The notes beneath the pieces were generated by a model, which worked only from the letters and a program-made list of their open reading frames with translations, did not search any database and was not told the DNA's origin. Shown here in pieces: positions 27,701-35,675 of a stretch of 64,000 nucleotides of DNA. Source of the DNA: Acetobacter sacchari (GTDB taxonomy: Bacteria; Pseudomonadota; Alphaproteobacteria; Acetobacterales; Acetobacteraceae); the NCBI RefSeq assembly GCF_017377715.1, contig NZ_JAFVMF010000013.1, positions 1 to 64,000 on the forward strand, given 5' to 3'. Position 1 is the stretch's first letter. Each line of letters starts with the position of its first letter. The position numbers were made by a program, and so were the translations under genes.

Positions 27701-28252
27701 CGGCTCGGGCTGCCCTGCGGGAAACAGATCGAAAATACCGCCGCGCGTCGCAAACTCGCCCGGCTCCATCACCGTATCAGTGCGCGTGTAGCCATTGGCG
27801 ATCAGCAACTCGATCAGAAACGCCTGATCGAGGCTCTCCCCTTGCGCGATGGTCAGCGATTGCCCCCGGAACGCGTCACGCGGCGGCACACGCTGCATCA
27901 GGGCGGGCGGCGTGGTCAGTATGACGCGCCCCGCAGCATTCGAATGCTTGGGCTCCAGCAGGCGCGTCAGGGTCGCCGCGCGCTCGGCCACCAGTACCGG
28001 GTTGGGCGAGACGCGATCGTAAGGAAGACAGTCCCATGCCGGGAAGCGCAACACCTCGACGTCTCCGCCGAGATAGTCGAGCAGATCGCTCAACCTGGCG
28101 AACGCCGCGTCATCTCTCGCCACATGAAGAACAGGGCCGTCATGTTCGCGGGCTCTTTTCGCCAGAAGCAGGGCGTCAAACCCTTCCGGCACGCCCCAGA
28201 CCGTCGCGCCCTGCGCCAGCGCGCGCGGCGCGGCCCGAACGTCAGCCTCCAT
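24764..28252 (-). CDS. mfd: transcription-repair coupling factor
   Basis: Mfd removes stalled RNA polymerase and recruits UvrA. The 1162-residue protein has the normal length. The N-terminal UvrB-like region (about 1-330) contains RFPAWDCLPYDRVSPNP. An RNA-polymerase interaction domain comes near 480-550 (GDLVVHQDYGIGRYDGLE). The RecG-like motor follows, with Walker A GDVGFGKT at about 638-645, the DEEQHFGV box and SATPLPRTLQ, then the C-terminal TRCF domain. It lies 27 bases after sdhE and is likely cotranscribed with it. Confidence 0.97.
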   Translation of the reverse strand: MEADVRAAPRALAQGATVWGVPEGFDALLLAKRAREHDGPVLHVARDDAAFARLSDLLDYLGGDVEVLRFPAWDCLPYDRVSPNPVLVAERAATLTRLLEPKHSNAAGRVILTTPPALMQRVPPRDAFRGQSLTIAQGESLDQAFLIELLIANGYTRTDTVMEPGEFATRGGIFDLFPAGQPEPVRLDLFGDEVENIRNFDPGTQRSSGRVEQLSLHPVSEFSLDPASISRFRSAWRDQFGPAAASDPLYEHISEGRRHTGVEHWLPLFHASMETLFDYLPGAAVSLDHQVEESIGARLDMIEDHYQARRAPPREGEIPYRALPPHLLYLDRRGWDAALGRVPVTSFSPFAKPDGAQGLDAGGRPGIMFSKLAPAGQREETFRLVEDQARVWTDTKRRCFVAAWTRGSRERIKTLFQEHGVSVETLDDWTSARRMKPGPVGLLVLGIDRGFVGDDLAIVSEQDLLGERIGRPPRKRRRADELIAEAGEITEGDLVVHQDYGIGRYDGLETVSVGVAPHDCLRLLYDGGQKLYLPVENIELLSRFGSDQAGVALDKLGGAAWQGRKAKMKQRIRDMAGQLIRTAAARALREAPVLGAPEGMWEEFCARFPFVETEDQSRAIADVLEDMGAGRPMDRLVCGDVGFGKTEVALRAAFVAAMSGSQVAVVVPTTLLARQHFRTFEARFEGFPIRVVQLSRMVTAKQAAEARRGIADGTVNVVIGTHALLAKGVQFADLGLLIVDEEQHFGVSHKEKLKALREDVHVLTLSATPLPRTLQLSLSGVREMSLIATPPTDRLAVRTFIMPFDSVVIREAVQRERFRGGQIFCVAPRIEDLDRLGERLRDIVPDARVVQAHGQLSPTELERVMTEFSDGKYDILLSTNIVESGLDMPAVNTLIIHRADMFGLGQLYQLRGRVGRGKQRGYAYLTWPQTHVLSASAQKRLEIMQTLDTLGAGFTLASHDLDLRGAGNLLGDEQSGHIREVGIELYQQMLQDAVADLRTEKGRARAEDRDWTPNIVLGLPVLIPDGYVADLPVRLGLYRRIGALASNAEGEAMEAELVDRFGAPPPEVKNLLDVVELKRLCRGAGVERLEAGPKGMVLQFRGNSFANPEGLIRWMGAWKDGAVRLRPDHKLAVVRELTNVQRIDLARRVVTALDKLARKATG

Positions 28253-28279
28253 TACAGCTCTCCGTCTTCATCGCGAGTT

Positions 28280-28627
28280 TCAGCCCCTGCGCTCCTGCCC
28301 GGCGGCCGTATGGCGACGATATTCGTCGATCATGGCGCGCAGCATCGGCGTCGCCTGATCCTCGGGCAGCGGCATCCGCCCGGTCAGCCAGTCGGCGAGA
28401 TCAGGATCGGGAATCTCCAGCACCGCCTCCATATCGTCCAGCGCAACGCTGTCCATCGTCTGGGCGTTACGTTCGACGAAGCCCCCGATCAGGATGTCCG
28501 TTTCGAACGTGCCGCGGTGCCGCGCACGAAACAGCAGCTTGCGGCGACGGGCGTCCAGTTCGGCGACCGCGTCTGCTGACGCGCCTTTCGGCGGCGTCGG
28601 AGGAGTGATGGTTTCGTTTTGTTCCAT
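28280..28627 (-). CDS. sdhE: succinate dehydrogenase flavin-assembly factor SdhE
   Basis: SdhE (DUF339) helps covalent attachment of FAD to SdhA. The 115-residue protein has the family motif RGTFETD (RGxxE form), then a helical bundle with LDDMEAVLEIPDPDLADWLTG. The about 25 residues before the core are a Pro/Ala-rich extension. It is followed 27 bases later by mfd, and faces recG divergently with about 200 bases between starts, where promoters for both should lie. Confidence 0.93.
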   Translation of the reverse strand: MEQNETITPPTPPKGASADAVAELDARRRKLLFRARHRGTFETDILIGGFVERNAQTMDSVALDDMEAVLEIPDPDLADWLTGRMPLPEDQATPMLRAMIDEYRRHTAAGQERRG

Positions 28628-28823
28628 GGCGTCGCTGTCCTATAGCCTTGTGACCCCAGCCTGTCAGCCCGCAAGAAAGGCCGTAGCGCCGCCCGTGTCC
28701 AGCCCAACCGCCAGCAAGGAGAGCACAACTCACGGCACCGACTCGGCTCCCGCCACCGCGTCAGGCCGAAAACGCTCGCCCGCCGTCCGATCCGGACCAG
28801 ACGCCGAGGCCGCCTGCCGCGAC

Positions 28824-30962
28824 ATGACACAGGACACGCTGACGGTTGCGGAGAGCGCGCCGCAACAAGATGACGCCTGGCTCTCCCCCCTTTTGGCGCC
28901 GATAGCGGATATTCCCGGCGTCGGGCCTGCACAGGCGAAACTCCTGACTCGCGCGGTCGGTGGCTCGCGCGTGGTGGATCTGCTGTTTCACATGCCAGAG
29001 AGCGTCGTCGACCGGCGTTATCGACCGGCCCTTAGCGACGCGCAGCCCGGGCGCGTTGCGACGCTGGAAGCGACAGTCGGGCACGTGACAGCGCCCGCGC
29101 ACAGACGCCAACCATGGAAAGTCCAGCTCGAAGACGGCGCAGGCAGGCTCGAAGTCGCATTCTTCTCCCGTTGGCAGGCCCGGCGCATGACATCCGGCGC
29201 ACGCGTTCTCGTCTCCGGTCTGCTCGATACGTTCAATGGGCGGCTGACGATGACCAACCCGGACTATGTTCTGTCCGCCGGAGGCGCCGTTCCGGCGCTC
29301 GATCCGGTATGGCCTCTGACCGCAGGACTTTTCACCGGGCAGGTCCGCAGCGCCATACGCAAGGCTTTCGCCCGCCTGCCCGAACTACCGGAGTGGGAGG
29401 AGCCATCCGTGGTCGCGCGGCGTCGGTGGCCTGATTTCCGAACCGCATTGCTGTGGACGCATTTTCCATCCGACGATCTCGCTATATCCGGGCCAGAGGC
29501 CGCAACTGACGTGTGGATCGACGCGCGGCGAAGGGCGCGCGAGAGACTGGCGTGCGACGAACTCCTCGCCGATCAGGCCGCCACGTTGTTGGCGCGGGAG
29601 GCAAATCGCAACCGCCCCGGACGTTCGCTGATCGGTTCCGGGGCGTTGCGACGGGAGGCGCTGGCCAGGTTCGGCCATTCGCCGACACCGGCCCAGACAC
29701 AAGCGCTACGCGAAATTGGCGCGGATCTCGAGGCCCCGCGCCGCATGATCCGCCTGCTGCAAGGCGACGTAGGAGCGGGCAAAACGCTGGTGGCTTTGCT
29801 GACGATGCTGCAGGCGGCGGAGGCCGGCGCGCAAGCGGCGATCATGGCACCAACTGAAATCCTTGCACGTCAGCATCTGGCGACATTTGAAAGACTGTCC
29901 CCCGCCCCCGTGGCTTTTCTCTCCGGGTCAGTGCGCGGCAAGGCGCGCAAAGCGACGCTTGAGGCCATAGCAGACGGCTCCGCCTCCCTCATCGTCGGCA
30001 CACACGCGCTGGTTCAGGATGGGGTGCGCTATCACGACCTCGCCCTTGCCGTCGTGGATGAGCAACACCGGTTCGGTGTGGAGCAGCGCCTGACGCTCGG
30101 CGCGAAAGGAGCGGCCGTGGACATGCTGGTCATGACAGCTACTCCGATCCCGCGCACGCTCCTGCTGACGCAATGGGGGGACATGCAGGTCAGTCGGTTG
30201 GACGGAAAACCCGCAGGACGCAAACCGATTAAAACTTCTGTGCACGGGCCGGACGCGTTCGACGGCGTTCTCTCAGGCCTCGAACGGGCGCTGGCGAGCG
30301 GCGCCCGCGTCTTCTGGGTATGTCCACTGGTCAGCGAAAGCGAAGCGCTGGACATCGCCGCCGCAGAAGCCCGCCATACGTCGCTTGTGCAGCGTTTTGA
30401 AGGTCGTTACGGTGTGGGTCTGGCGCATGGACAGCAGGATATCGCTGTCAGGGAGGCGGCCCTTGCAGCTTTCGCCAGCGGCCGTACCGCCATTCTGGTC
30501 GCGACGACAGTGATCGAAGTCGGCGTGGATGTGCCCAGCGCGTCTGTCATGGTCATCGAGCACGCGGAGCGCTTCGGCCTTGCGCAGCTTCATCAGTTGC
30601 GCGGCCGTGTGGGACGCGGCTCCGCCGAATCGTTCTGTCTGCTGCTGCATGGTGGAGAGGTCGGCGTGACCGCGAAGCGACGTTTGAGTCTTTTGAGGGA
30701 TACCGAAGACGGTTTCCTGATCGCCGACGAAGATTTTCGACTGCGCGGAGGCGGTGAAGTGGCTGGCTCCAGACAGTCAGGATTGCCGGGTTTTCGCATC
30801 GCAACGATGGAGGCGAACCTTGATGAGACGCGTAATCTTGTTGCGCTTGCGCGCCAATCAGCGGAACGCGGGCTGCAAGGGCGTCATCAGAACGCAGCAT
30901 TCCGCTGCCTTTTGATGCTTTTCGGCAAGGCGAAGTTCGACAAAATAATACAAGCGGGATAG
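28824..30962 (+). CDS. recG: ATP-dependent DNA helicase RecG
   Basis: RecG remodels stalled replication forks and Holliday junctions. The 712-residue protein has the N-terminal wedge/OB domain (IPGVGPAQAKLL, then VATLEATVGHV), Walker A GDVGAGKT around 314-321, the box VVDEQHRFGVEQR, MTATPIPRT and the helicase C domain with TTVIEVGVDVP and QLRGRVGRG. The ATG at 28824 is chosen because it gives the family length; the frame is open further up but reads antisense to sdhE there. No strong ribosome binding site decides between this and a start near 28626. Confidence 0.96.
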   Translation: MTQDTLTVAESAPQQDDAWLSPLLAPIADIPGVGPAQAKLLTRAVGGSRVVDLLFHMPESVVDRRYRPALSDAQPGRVATLEATVGHVTAPAHRRQPWKVQLEDGAGRLEVAFFSRWQARRMTSGARVLVSGLLDTFNGRLTMTNPDYVLSAGGAVPALDPVWPLTAGLFTGQVRSAIRKAFARLPELPEWEEPSVVARRRWPDFRTALLWTHFPSDDLAISGPEAATDVWIDARRRARERLACDELLADQAATLLAREANRNRPGRSLIGSGALRREALARFGHSPTPAQTQALREIGADLEAPRRMIRLLQGDVGAGKTLVALLTMLQAAEAGAQAAIMAPTEILARQHLATFERLSPAPVAFLSGSVRGKARKATLEAIADGSASLIVGTHALVQDGVRYHDLALAVVDEQHRFGVEQRLTLGAKGAAVDMLVMTATPIPRTLLLTQWGDMQVSRLDGKPAGRKPIKTSVHGPDAFDGVLSGLERALASGARVFWVCPLVSESEALDIAAAEARHTSLVQRFEGRYGVGLAHGQQDIAVREAALAAFASGRTAILVATTVIEVGVDVPSASVMVIEHAERFGLAQLHQLRGRVGRGSAESFCLLLHGGEVGVTAKRRLSLLRDTEDGFLIADEDFRLRGGGEVAGSRQSGLPGFRIATMEANLDETRNLVALARQSAERGLQGRHQNAAFRCLLMLFGKAKFDKIIQAG

Positions 30963-31102
30963 ACAGCGCGCCACAGATCGTCTTTTTTTCGGGATTAAAT
31001 CTATATTTACGGAGAATCGGCACCGTGGGGACGATCGCCGCGCACGTTGCACCCTATAGACAGCGATCCGGTCTTACCGGCCTGAAAGCGTAGAATTACA
31101 AA

Positions 31103-32782
31103 ATGCGTCACCAGACCGCCGCACCCGATGCGCAGCAGGAACCGGACCTCAACGCGTTGGCCCAGTCGGTCGCCCGGCTATTGCCCTGCGACGCCACGAT
31201 TATCGTTGCGCGCGGACGCTCCCGCGTTCCCCAACCATCCATCGTCGCAGCCGCCAACGCGTCAGGCGTCGATCTGCCCCGAATCATGACTGCGATCGAA
31301 GCGGCCTCTGGCGCAGATGGCGCGAACATCGACGCGACGTCAGGGGTTTTCGACACGCCGGAAGGCGAATTCCACACATGGCTGGTCAAATCTCTTGATG
31401 AGGGCGCGAAAGACGGACCGCTTCTGATCTGTCTCAACCGCACCGCCAGACCATTTCCAGAACGGACGCTGACGCGCCTCGCTTCCATGGGCGACGTCAT
31501 GTCGGGGGATGCCTCCCCTAAACGTGAAACAGGCCAACCACCCACGGGAATAGTCGCCCTCACGCATTATCTGGATGCGCGGATGGCGGGCGCAGGTCTC
31601 TCTCCGACTTCTCCGATCGCCCTGCTTCGCCTTGACCTCGGGCGCGTCGGCCCTATCAACGATACTGATGGCTGGCCGAAATCGGACATGCTGATCAATC
31701 GCGCCAGCGCAATTCTTGCCGAAGCGGCGCCTGATCCATGCTTTACCGTCCACCTCGGCGGCGGCAGTTTCGCGATCATCCTGCCTCTGAAGCACGACAT
31801 CAACGAGGCCGCCCGCCTTGCCGGAGAGATCGTGGAAAAACTGAGCGCCCAGTCTGAAACCCAGACCCTCGGTTTCCCGTTCGACCCGTACATCGGCTGG
31901 GCGGTTTATCCTTTCGACGCGCCTGAAGCGGACACACTGATAGGGTTCGCCAACGCCGCCCTCGCCCGTATCCGCGGCATGCATGCAGGGCCGCGCGTAA
32001 ACCGTATCGCTCCGGAAATCGCACGTTTCCACGCAGAGCAGATCGGTATGGAAAATGATCTGCGGCAGGCTATCGATACCGGAAGCTTCACTCTCAACTG
32101 GCTTCCCGTGCTGGAGACGAGCACCCAGGCAGTCGTCGCGTTTGAGGCGCTCGTGCGTTGGAACAGGCCCGGACACGGGCCGATAGATCCTGCGGCCTTT
32201 CTTCTTTGCGCTGAGAATGCAGGACTTATCGAAGAAATAGACCGCTGGGTACTACGTGAGGCCTGCGCTCAGGCCAACGCGTGGGAAACTGCGCTCGGCG
32301 TCAGCATCAACGTCTCGCCGTCGTGGCTCGAAACAGAGCGGGTCGCCTCCACGATCTCTGATGCGGTGCACCGCGCTGGGCTTGACCCCGCACGGCTTCA
32401 GATCGAACTCTCCGAACGCAGTCGCTTTGGCCCCCCTGACAGCGCACGCAAGGAACTTGCACGCATCCGCGCCATGGGGGTCAGGCTGGTTCTGGATGAT
32501 TTCGGCACCGGCATTGGAGCTTTGGAGCGACTGACCAACTACCCGTTCGATCAGGTGAAGCTTGACCGAATGTTCATTACGCGACTGGGCAGCGACAGCA
32601 GGGTAGAAACTGTCCTGCGATCAATGCTGCACATGATCCATTCTCTGAACATGACGTGCTGCGCAGAAGGCGTCGAGACTGAGGAACAGCTCGGCTTTCT
32701 CGACGCCCACGGATGCGAGGAAATTCAGGGGTATCTGATCGGCCGCCCAACCATCGAATTGCCGATTTCTCGCTCGGTCTGA
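31103..32782 (+). CDS. EAL-domain protein with degenerate GGDEF, likely c-di-GMP phosphodiesterase
   Basis: The 559-residue cytoplasmic protein has an unassigned N-terminal region (1-150), a GGDEF-like domain (about 150-300) in which the catalytic motif reads GGGSF, and a C-terminal EAL domain (about 310-555). The EAL domain keeps FEALVRW, SINVSPSWLE, IELSERS, LDDFGTG, VKLDRMF, EGVETEEQ and QGYLIGRP, so the metal and base residues look intact. It should hydrolyse c-di-GMP, perhaps with the dead GGDEF as a GTP sensor. There are no membrane segments. In acetic acid bacteria c-di-GMP is known to control cellulose synthesis, but no such gene is nearby. The ribosome binding site is weak. Confidence 0.88.
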   Translation: MRHQTAAPDAQQEPDLNALAQSVARLLPCDATIIVARGRSRVPQPSIVAAANASGVDLPRIMTAIEAASGADGANIDATSGVFDTPEGEFHTWLVKSLDEGAKDGPLLICLNRTARPFPERTLTRLASMGDVMSGDASPKRETGQPPTGIVALTHYLDARMAGAGLSPTSPIALLRLDLGRVGPINDTDGWPKSDMLINRASAILAEAAPDPCFTVHLGGGSFAIILPLKHDINEAARLAGEIVEKLSAQSETQTLGFPFDPYIGWAVYPFDAPEADTLIGFANAALARIRGMHAGPRVNRIAPEIARFHAEQIGMENDLRQAIDTGSFTLNWLPVLETSTQAVVAFEALVRWNRPGHGPIDPAAFLLCAENAGLIEEIDRWVLREACAQANAWETALGVSINVSPSWLETERVASTISDAVHRAGLDPARLQIELSERSRFGPPDSARKELARIRAMGVRLVLDDFGTGIGALERLTNYPFDQVKLDRMFITRLGSDSRVETVLRSMLHMIHSLNMTCCAEGVETEEQLGFLDAHGCEEIQGYLIGRPTIELPISRSV

Positions 32783-32792
32783 CAAAAGAAAT

Positions 32793-32829
32793 CCGACCGC
32801 GACGCCCTTCGCGGTCGGGCGCCGTTTTT
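32793..32829 (+). terminator. strong terminator after the EAL gene
   Basis: CCGACCGCGA (32793-32802) pairs with TCGCGGTCGG (32809-32818); TTTTT follows at 32825. It starts 11 bases past the stop. Confidence 0.85.
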
Positions 32830-32883
32830 CAGCCGCGTCAGGGCGATCTAAGGCGGCCTGGCATTCAAACCGCCTCTATATTT

Positions 32884-33930
32884 TCAGAATTTCGCCGAAA
32901 CCATAAGCGAACCGTAGTTGAAGAGCCCGCTTCGCGCCGTCTTGAACTGCTGCGTCTGCCAGACCTGACTGTACGAAACACGCAAGCCGTAAAACATGAC
33001 GGCCAAGCCAGCGTGAATTTCACCCACGTCCCACTTCTTCGCCACGTGCGGCGAATTGCTACGCATCGTATTGCCCTGCAGTGAGGCGTCATACCCGACC
33101 GCGTCGCCGCTTACGCCACCGAAAGCGTACCACGCAAACGGCCGAGTCGCCTTGTAGGCGTCGGTGCCGTCCGTGCCCGGACTGATTGTAGGCGTACCGA
33201 AGTCGCTATCGAGGCCCTGACCGATTCGCAACGTATCGGCCAGCTCGCCGACGATACGGTAATCACCCACGGCGGCGTTGACGTTCGGCAGCATGTCGAA
33301 CGAGATGCCGTTCCTGCCGCCAATCGTCGCCAGTGGCAGACGCCAGATACGACCGCCCTGTACCTGAAAGATCGGTTGATTGGCGAGCTGATGGCTCCAG
33401 CCGAGATTTTTCGTGTCGCCAATCGCGCTGTGGAAGCCGTTCTGCAACTGTCTGCCCAACCCGGCAGGCCCCATCACGCCGAACTGGATGCCAAACGTGC
33501 TCCGTGACAGGTCCGTATCGTTGATGAGGTTGATCGTGCCCAGCAACAGGCTGGAATACGGCCGATCACGTGTAGAAGGCGTTGCGATCTGCGTGTCGTG
33601 AGGCGTGAAGATAAGCTGCTGCACACCCATGCTGATCCGCTGCATCCCCTCGCCCAGAATAGCGCGGTTCACTGCTGCAAACGGCGCAGGCAGATCGTCC
33701 GTGCCGGACGTCCAGTTCAGACGCAGACCGCTGGTGTAGTACTGATCAGACGTGCCCTTCAGCGTCGAGACAGCGTCGTTTTCGCCTTGAAGCGTCCACG
33801 TGCCCTGCTTGTCCTGAAGCGGCGTCGCGCCTGCATGGGAAATCGTCAGCAGGCCAGAGGCTAGCGTCCCGAAGGCGGCGGTGAGGCGCCAGCGATAGCC
33901 GCCTGCTTCTTTTTTCCTGTCCTGCCGCAT
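32884..33930 (-). CDS. LpxR-like outer-membrane lipid A deacylase (DUF2219)
   Basis: LpxR-type proteins are 12-strand beta-barrels that remove the 3'-acyloxyacyl chain from lipid A. The 348-residue product has a basic start and a hydrophobic segment ending SHAGA (signal peptide). Mature motifs follow: GENDAVS, SDQYYTSGLRLNW, RDRPYSSLLLG, and GVMGPAGLGRQLQNGFHSAIGD with the conserved His. It ends in Phe, as outer-membrane barrels do. Asn/Asp/Thr/His positions expected for catalysis appear kept. It is convergent with the EAL gene. No regulatory partner is seen. Confidence 0.85.
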   Translation of the reverse strand: MRQDRKKEAGGYRWRLTAAFGTLASGLLTISHAGATPLQDKQGTWTLQGENDAVSTLKGTSDQYYTSGLRLNWTSGTDDLPAPFAAVNRAILGEGMQRISMGVQQLIFTPHDTQIATPSTRDRPYSSLLLGTINLINDTDLSRSTFGIQFGVMGPAGLGRQLQNGFHSAIGDTKNLGWSHQLANQPIFQVQGGRIWRLPLATIGGRNGISFDMLPNVNAAVGDYRIVGELADTLRIGQGLDSDFGTPTISPGTDGTDAYKATRPFAWYAFGGVSGDAVGYDASLQGNTMRSNSPHVAKKWDVGEIHAGLAVMFYGLRVSYSQVWQTQQFKTARSGLFNYGSLMVSAKF

Positions 33931-34335
33931 CGGGCTCGTGCTCCGTCTCTACGCCGCGTCGAAGGTCGTCCCGGCTCTGCATCGCCGTCATTACGGCAAT
34001 TATGGGGGCTTAGAAAGTAGCGTATCGAACCGCCGGAAGGTCTCACGCCGAAATTCCACCGCCGCAATCTCTGTCTTCAGAGCGCGCAGATTGCAAGAAA
34101 TTCACCTTCCCACCGGACCTTCCCGGCAAAAAGGCAGTAGCTTTTTGCCGTGACCTTATGCTTTGGTGTGCAGGCCCGAAGCCTGCCTATTCAATTGAGG
34201 TTCCGGGCGCCGGACCGCACGGCCCTGAGGTCATGCAAGTCGCGACGGCAGTCTGCACGCAGACCGCCTCTCTCGATCCGGAATTATTTCACAAGGCGAC
34301 TTCTATCGCCAAGCCAGACCTCGGGATCAAGACCG
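33931..34335. other. divergent promoter region between lpxR-like and cold-shock genes
   Basis: The region holds start signals for both genes. A plus-strand frame (34158-34346) ends KPDLGIKTVEK, which faintly recalls the N-terminus of FYDLN-acid proteins but stops at once, so it is not called. A long untranslated leader for the cold-shock gene would be typical. No specific fold was recognised. Confidence 0.4.
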
Positions 34336-35061
34336 TTGAGAAGTAACAGGACCGACCGCAGCTCCCGCTCTCCCCGCCGCGGCGGATATGATGACGATTT
34401 CATGAGCTCGCCCCCGTCGTACGGGGATCGCGGCAACAGCTCTCCCTATGGTGGCGCTGGCGGTGGTGGCGGTGGTGGCGGATACGCTCCGCGCCGTCCT
34501 TCCAGCCCGCAGGTAATTCCCTCCGGCCCCGAAATCGACGCCACCGTCAAGTGGTTCAACGGCGAGAAGGGCTTCGGCTTTGTCGAGCTGTCCGATGGTT
34601 CGGGAGACGTTTTCCTGCACGCCAACGCCCTTTCGCAGGCTGGCCATGACAGCGTCAGCCCCGGCGCGACGCTGAGCGTTCGCATCGGGCAGGGCCCGAA
34701 GGGTCGCCAGGTTGCGGAAGTGATCTCGGTTGACGAGAGCACGGCCCAGCCCGAACGTCCCCGCAGCCCGGCTGGCGGCGGTTTCGGCGCTCCGCGCAGC
34801 GCTGGCTTCGGTGGCGGCCGCGCCCCGCGTCCGGCTCCGGACCTGTCCTCCGCTGAGGACATCCGTGGCATCGTCAAGTGGTATAACGCCACGAAGGGCT
34901 TCGGCTTCATCACTCCGGAATCCGGCGGCAAGGACATTTTCGTCCACGCTTCCGCTCTTGAGCGCTCAGGCATCGCCAGCCTCAACGAAGGCCAGGCCAC
35001 CAACGTGAAGGTTGTGCAGGGCCAGAAGGGTCCTGAAGCAGCAGCCGTTTCGGTCGACTGA
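34336..35061 (+). CDS. protein with two cold-shock domains
   Basis: Cold-shock domains bind single-stranded RNA and DNA as chaperones. About 241 residues: a basic Ser/Arg start (SNRTDR, SPRRGG), a Gly-rich linker with eight consecutive Gly, then domain 1 (VKWFNGEKGFGFVEL and VFLHANAL), a Gly/Pro/Arg linker, and domain 2 (VKWYNATKGFGFITP and IFVHASAL). Both RNP1 motifs are intact. The start is uncertain: the in-frame TTG at 34336 is proposed because the basic N-terminus resembles other alphaproteobacterial double-domain proteins; an ATG at about 34402 would shorten it by 22 residues. A perfect terminator follows. Confidence 0.88.
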   Translation: MRSNRTDRSSRSPRRGGYDDDFMSSPPSYGDRGNSSPYGGAGGGGGGGGYAPRRPSSPQVIPSGPEIDATVKWFNGEKGFGFVELSDGSGDVFLHANALSQAGHDSVSPGATLSVRIGQGPKGRQVAEVISVDESTAQPERPRSPAGGGFGAPRSAGFGGGRAPRPAPDLSSAEDIRGIVKWYNATKGFGFITPESGGKDIFVHASALERSGIASLNEGQATNVKVVQGQKGPEAAAVSVD

Positions 35062-35106
35062 GGATCGGAGCGCGCCCTCCCTGCGGGGGCGCATTCCACT
35101 TCATGC

Positions 35107-35144
35107 AAAAAGCCCCGCGCTCCATATGGAGCGCGGGGCTTTTT
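35107..35144. terminator. bidirectional terminator, 38-base perfect palindrome
   Basis: AAAAAGCCCCGCGCTCC is followed, across a central ATAT, by its exact complement ending GGGGCTTTTT. A-run plus stem plus T-run reads as a factor-independent terminator on both strands. It serves the cold-shock gene and the convergent smpB. Confidence 0.93.
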
Positions 35145-35180
35145 CATATCCGACGAACAGACAGACTAACTGACGTCAGA

Positions 35181-35675
35181 TCAATATTCCTTGCCTTTGC
35201 TCCGTATCAGGCGCGCCTTGTCTCGTTGCCAGTCACGATCCGCAATCGCCCGGCGTTTGTCGACGTTCTTGCGTCCCTCGCCCAATCCCAGCGTAAGCTT
35301 GGCCAAGCCGCGATCGTTGAAGTGGATGTCGAGCGGCACCAAAGACGCGCCATCGCGCGCCACGGCGCCGAGCAGGTGGTTGAGCTGCTTTTTGTTCAGC
35401 AGCAGCTTACGCGGCGCCCGGCTGTCGAAGCGCGACAACACGCCCCCCTGATACTCAGGGATGAAACAGTTCAGCAGCCATAGCTCGCCATTACGCTCGA
35501 CCGCATACGCCTCGGTGATCGTCGCGCGCCCCAACCGCAGGCTTTTGACTTCTGGTCCTTTCAGGACCAGCCCAGCCTCAAAGGTCTCCAAAATGGTGTA
35601 GTTGAAGCGGCCCTTGCGGTTCTGCGCGGCAATGCCATGCGAGATCATGCCGCTCTTTTTTTTGGACGTCGCCAT
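35181..35675 (-). CDS. smpB: SsrA-binding protein SmpB
   Basis: SmpB delivers tmRNA to stalled ribosomes. The 164-residue protein shows AQNRKGRFNYTILETFEAGLVLKG split across its first beta strands, GPEVKSLR, NCFIPEY, RKLLLNKKQL, LVPLDIHFNDRGLAKL and the basic tail KRRAIADRDWQRDKARL. The ATG overlaps the dapA stop by one base (TAATG), so the two are coupled. The tmRNA gene itself is not in this window. Confidence 0.97.
   Translation of the reverse strand: MATSKKKSGMISHGIAAQNRKGRFNYTILETFEAGLVLKGPEVKSLRLGRATITEAYAVERNGELWLLNCFIPEYQGGVLSRFDSRAPRKLLLNKKQLNHLLGAVARDGASLVPLDIHFNDRGLAKLTLGLGEGRKNVDKRRAIADRDWQRDKARLIRSKGKEY

Noticed and set aside
34158..34346. Short plus-strand frame ending KPDLGIKTVEK, like the start of FYDLN-acid proteins
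   Set aside because: Similarity covers only a few residues and a stop follows at once; no cysteine motif is present.
34327..35147. Minus-strand frames across the cold-shock gene
   Set aside because: Antisense shadows; the plus strand encodes two intact cold-shock domains.
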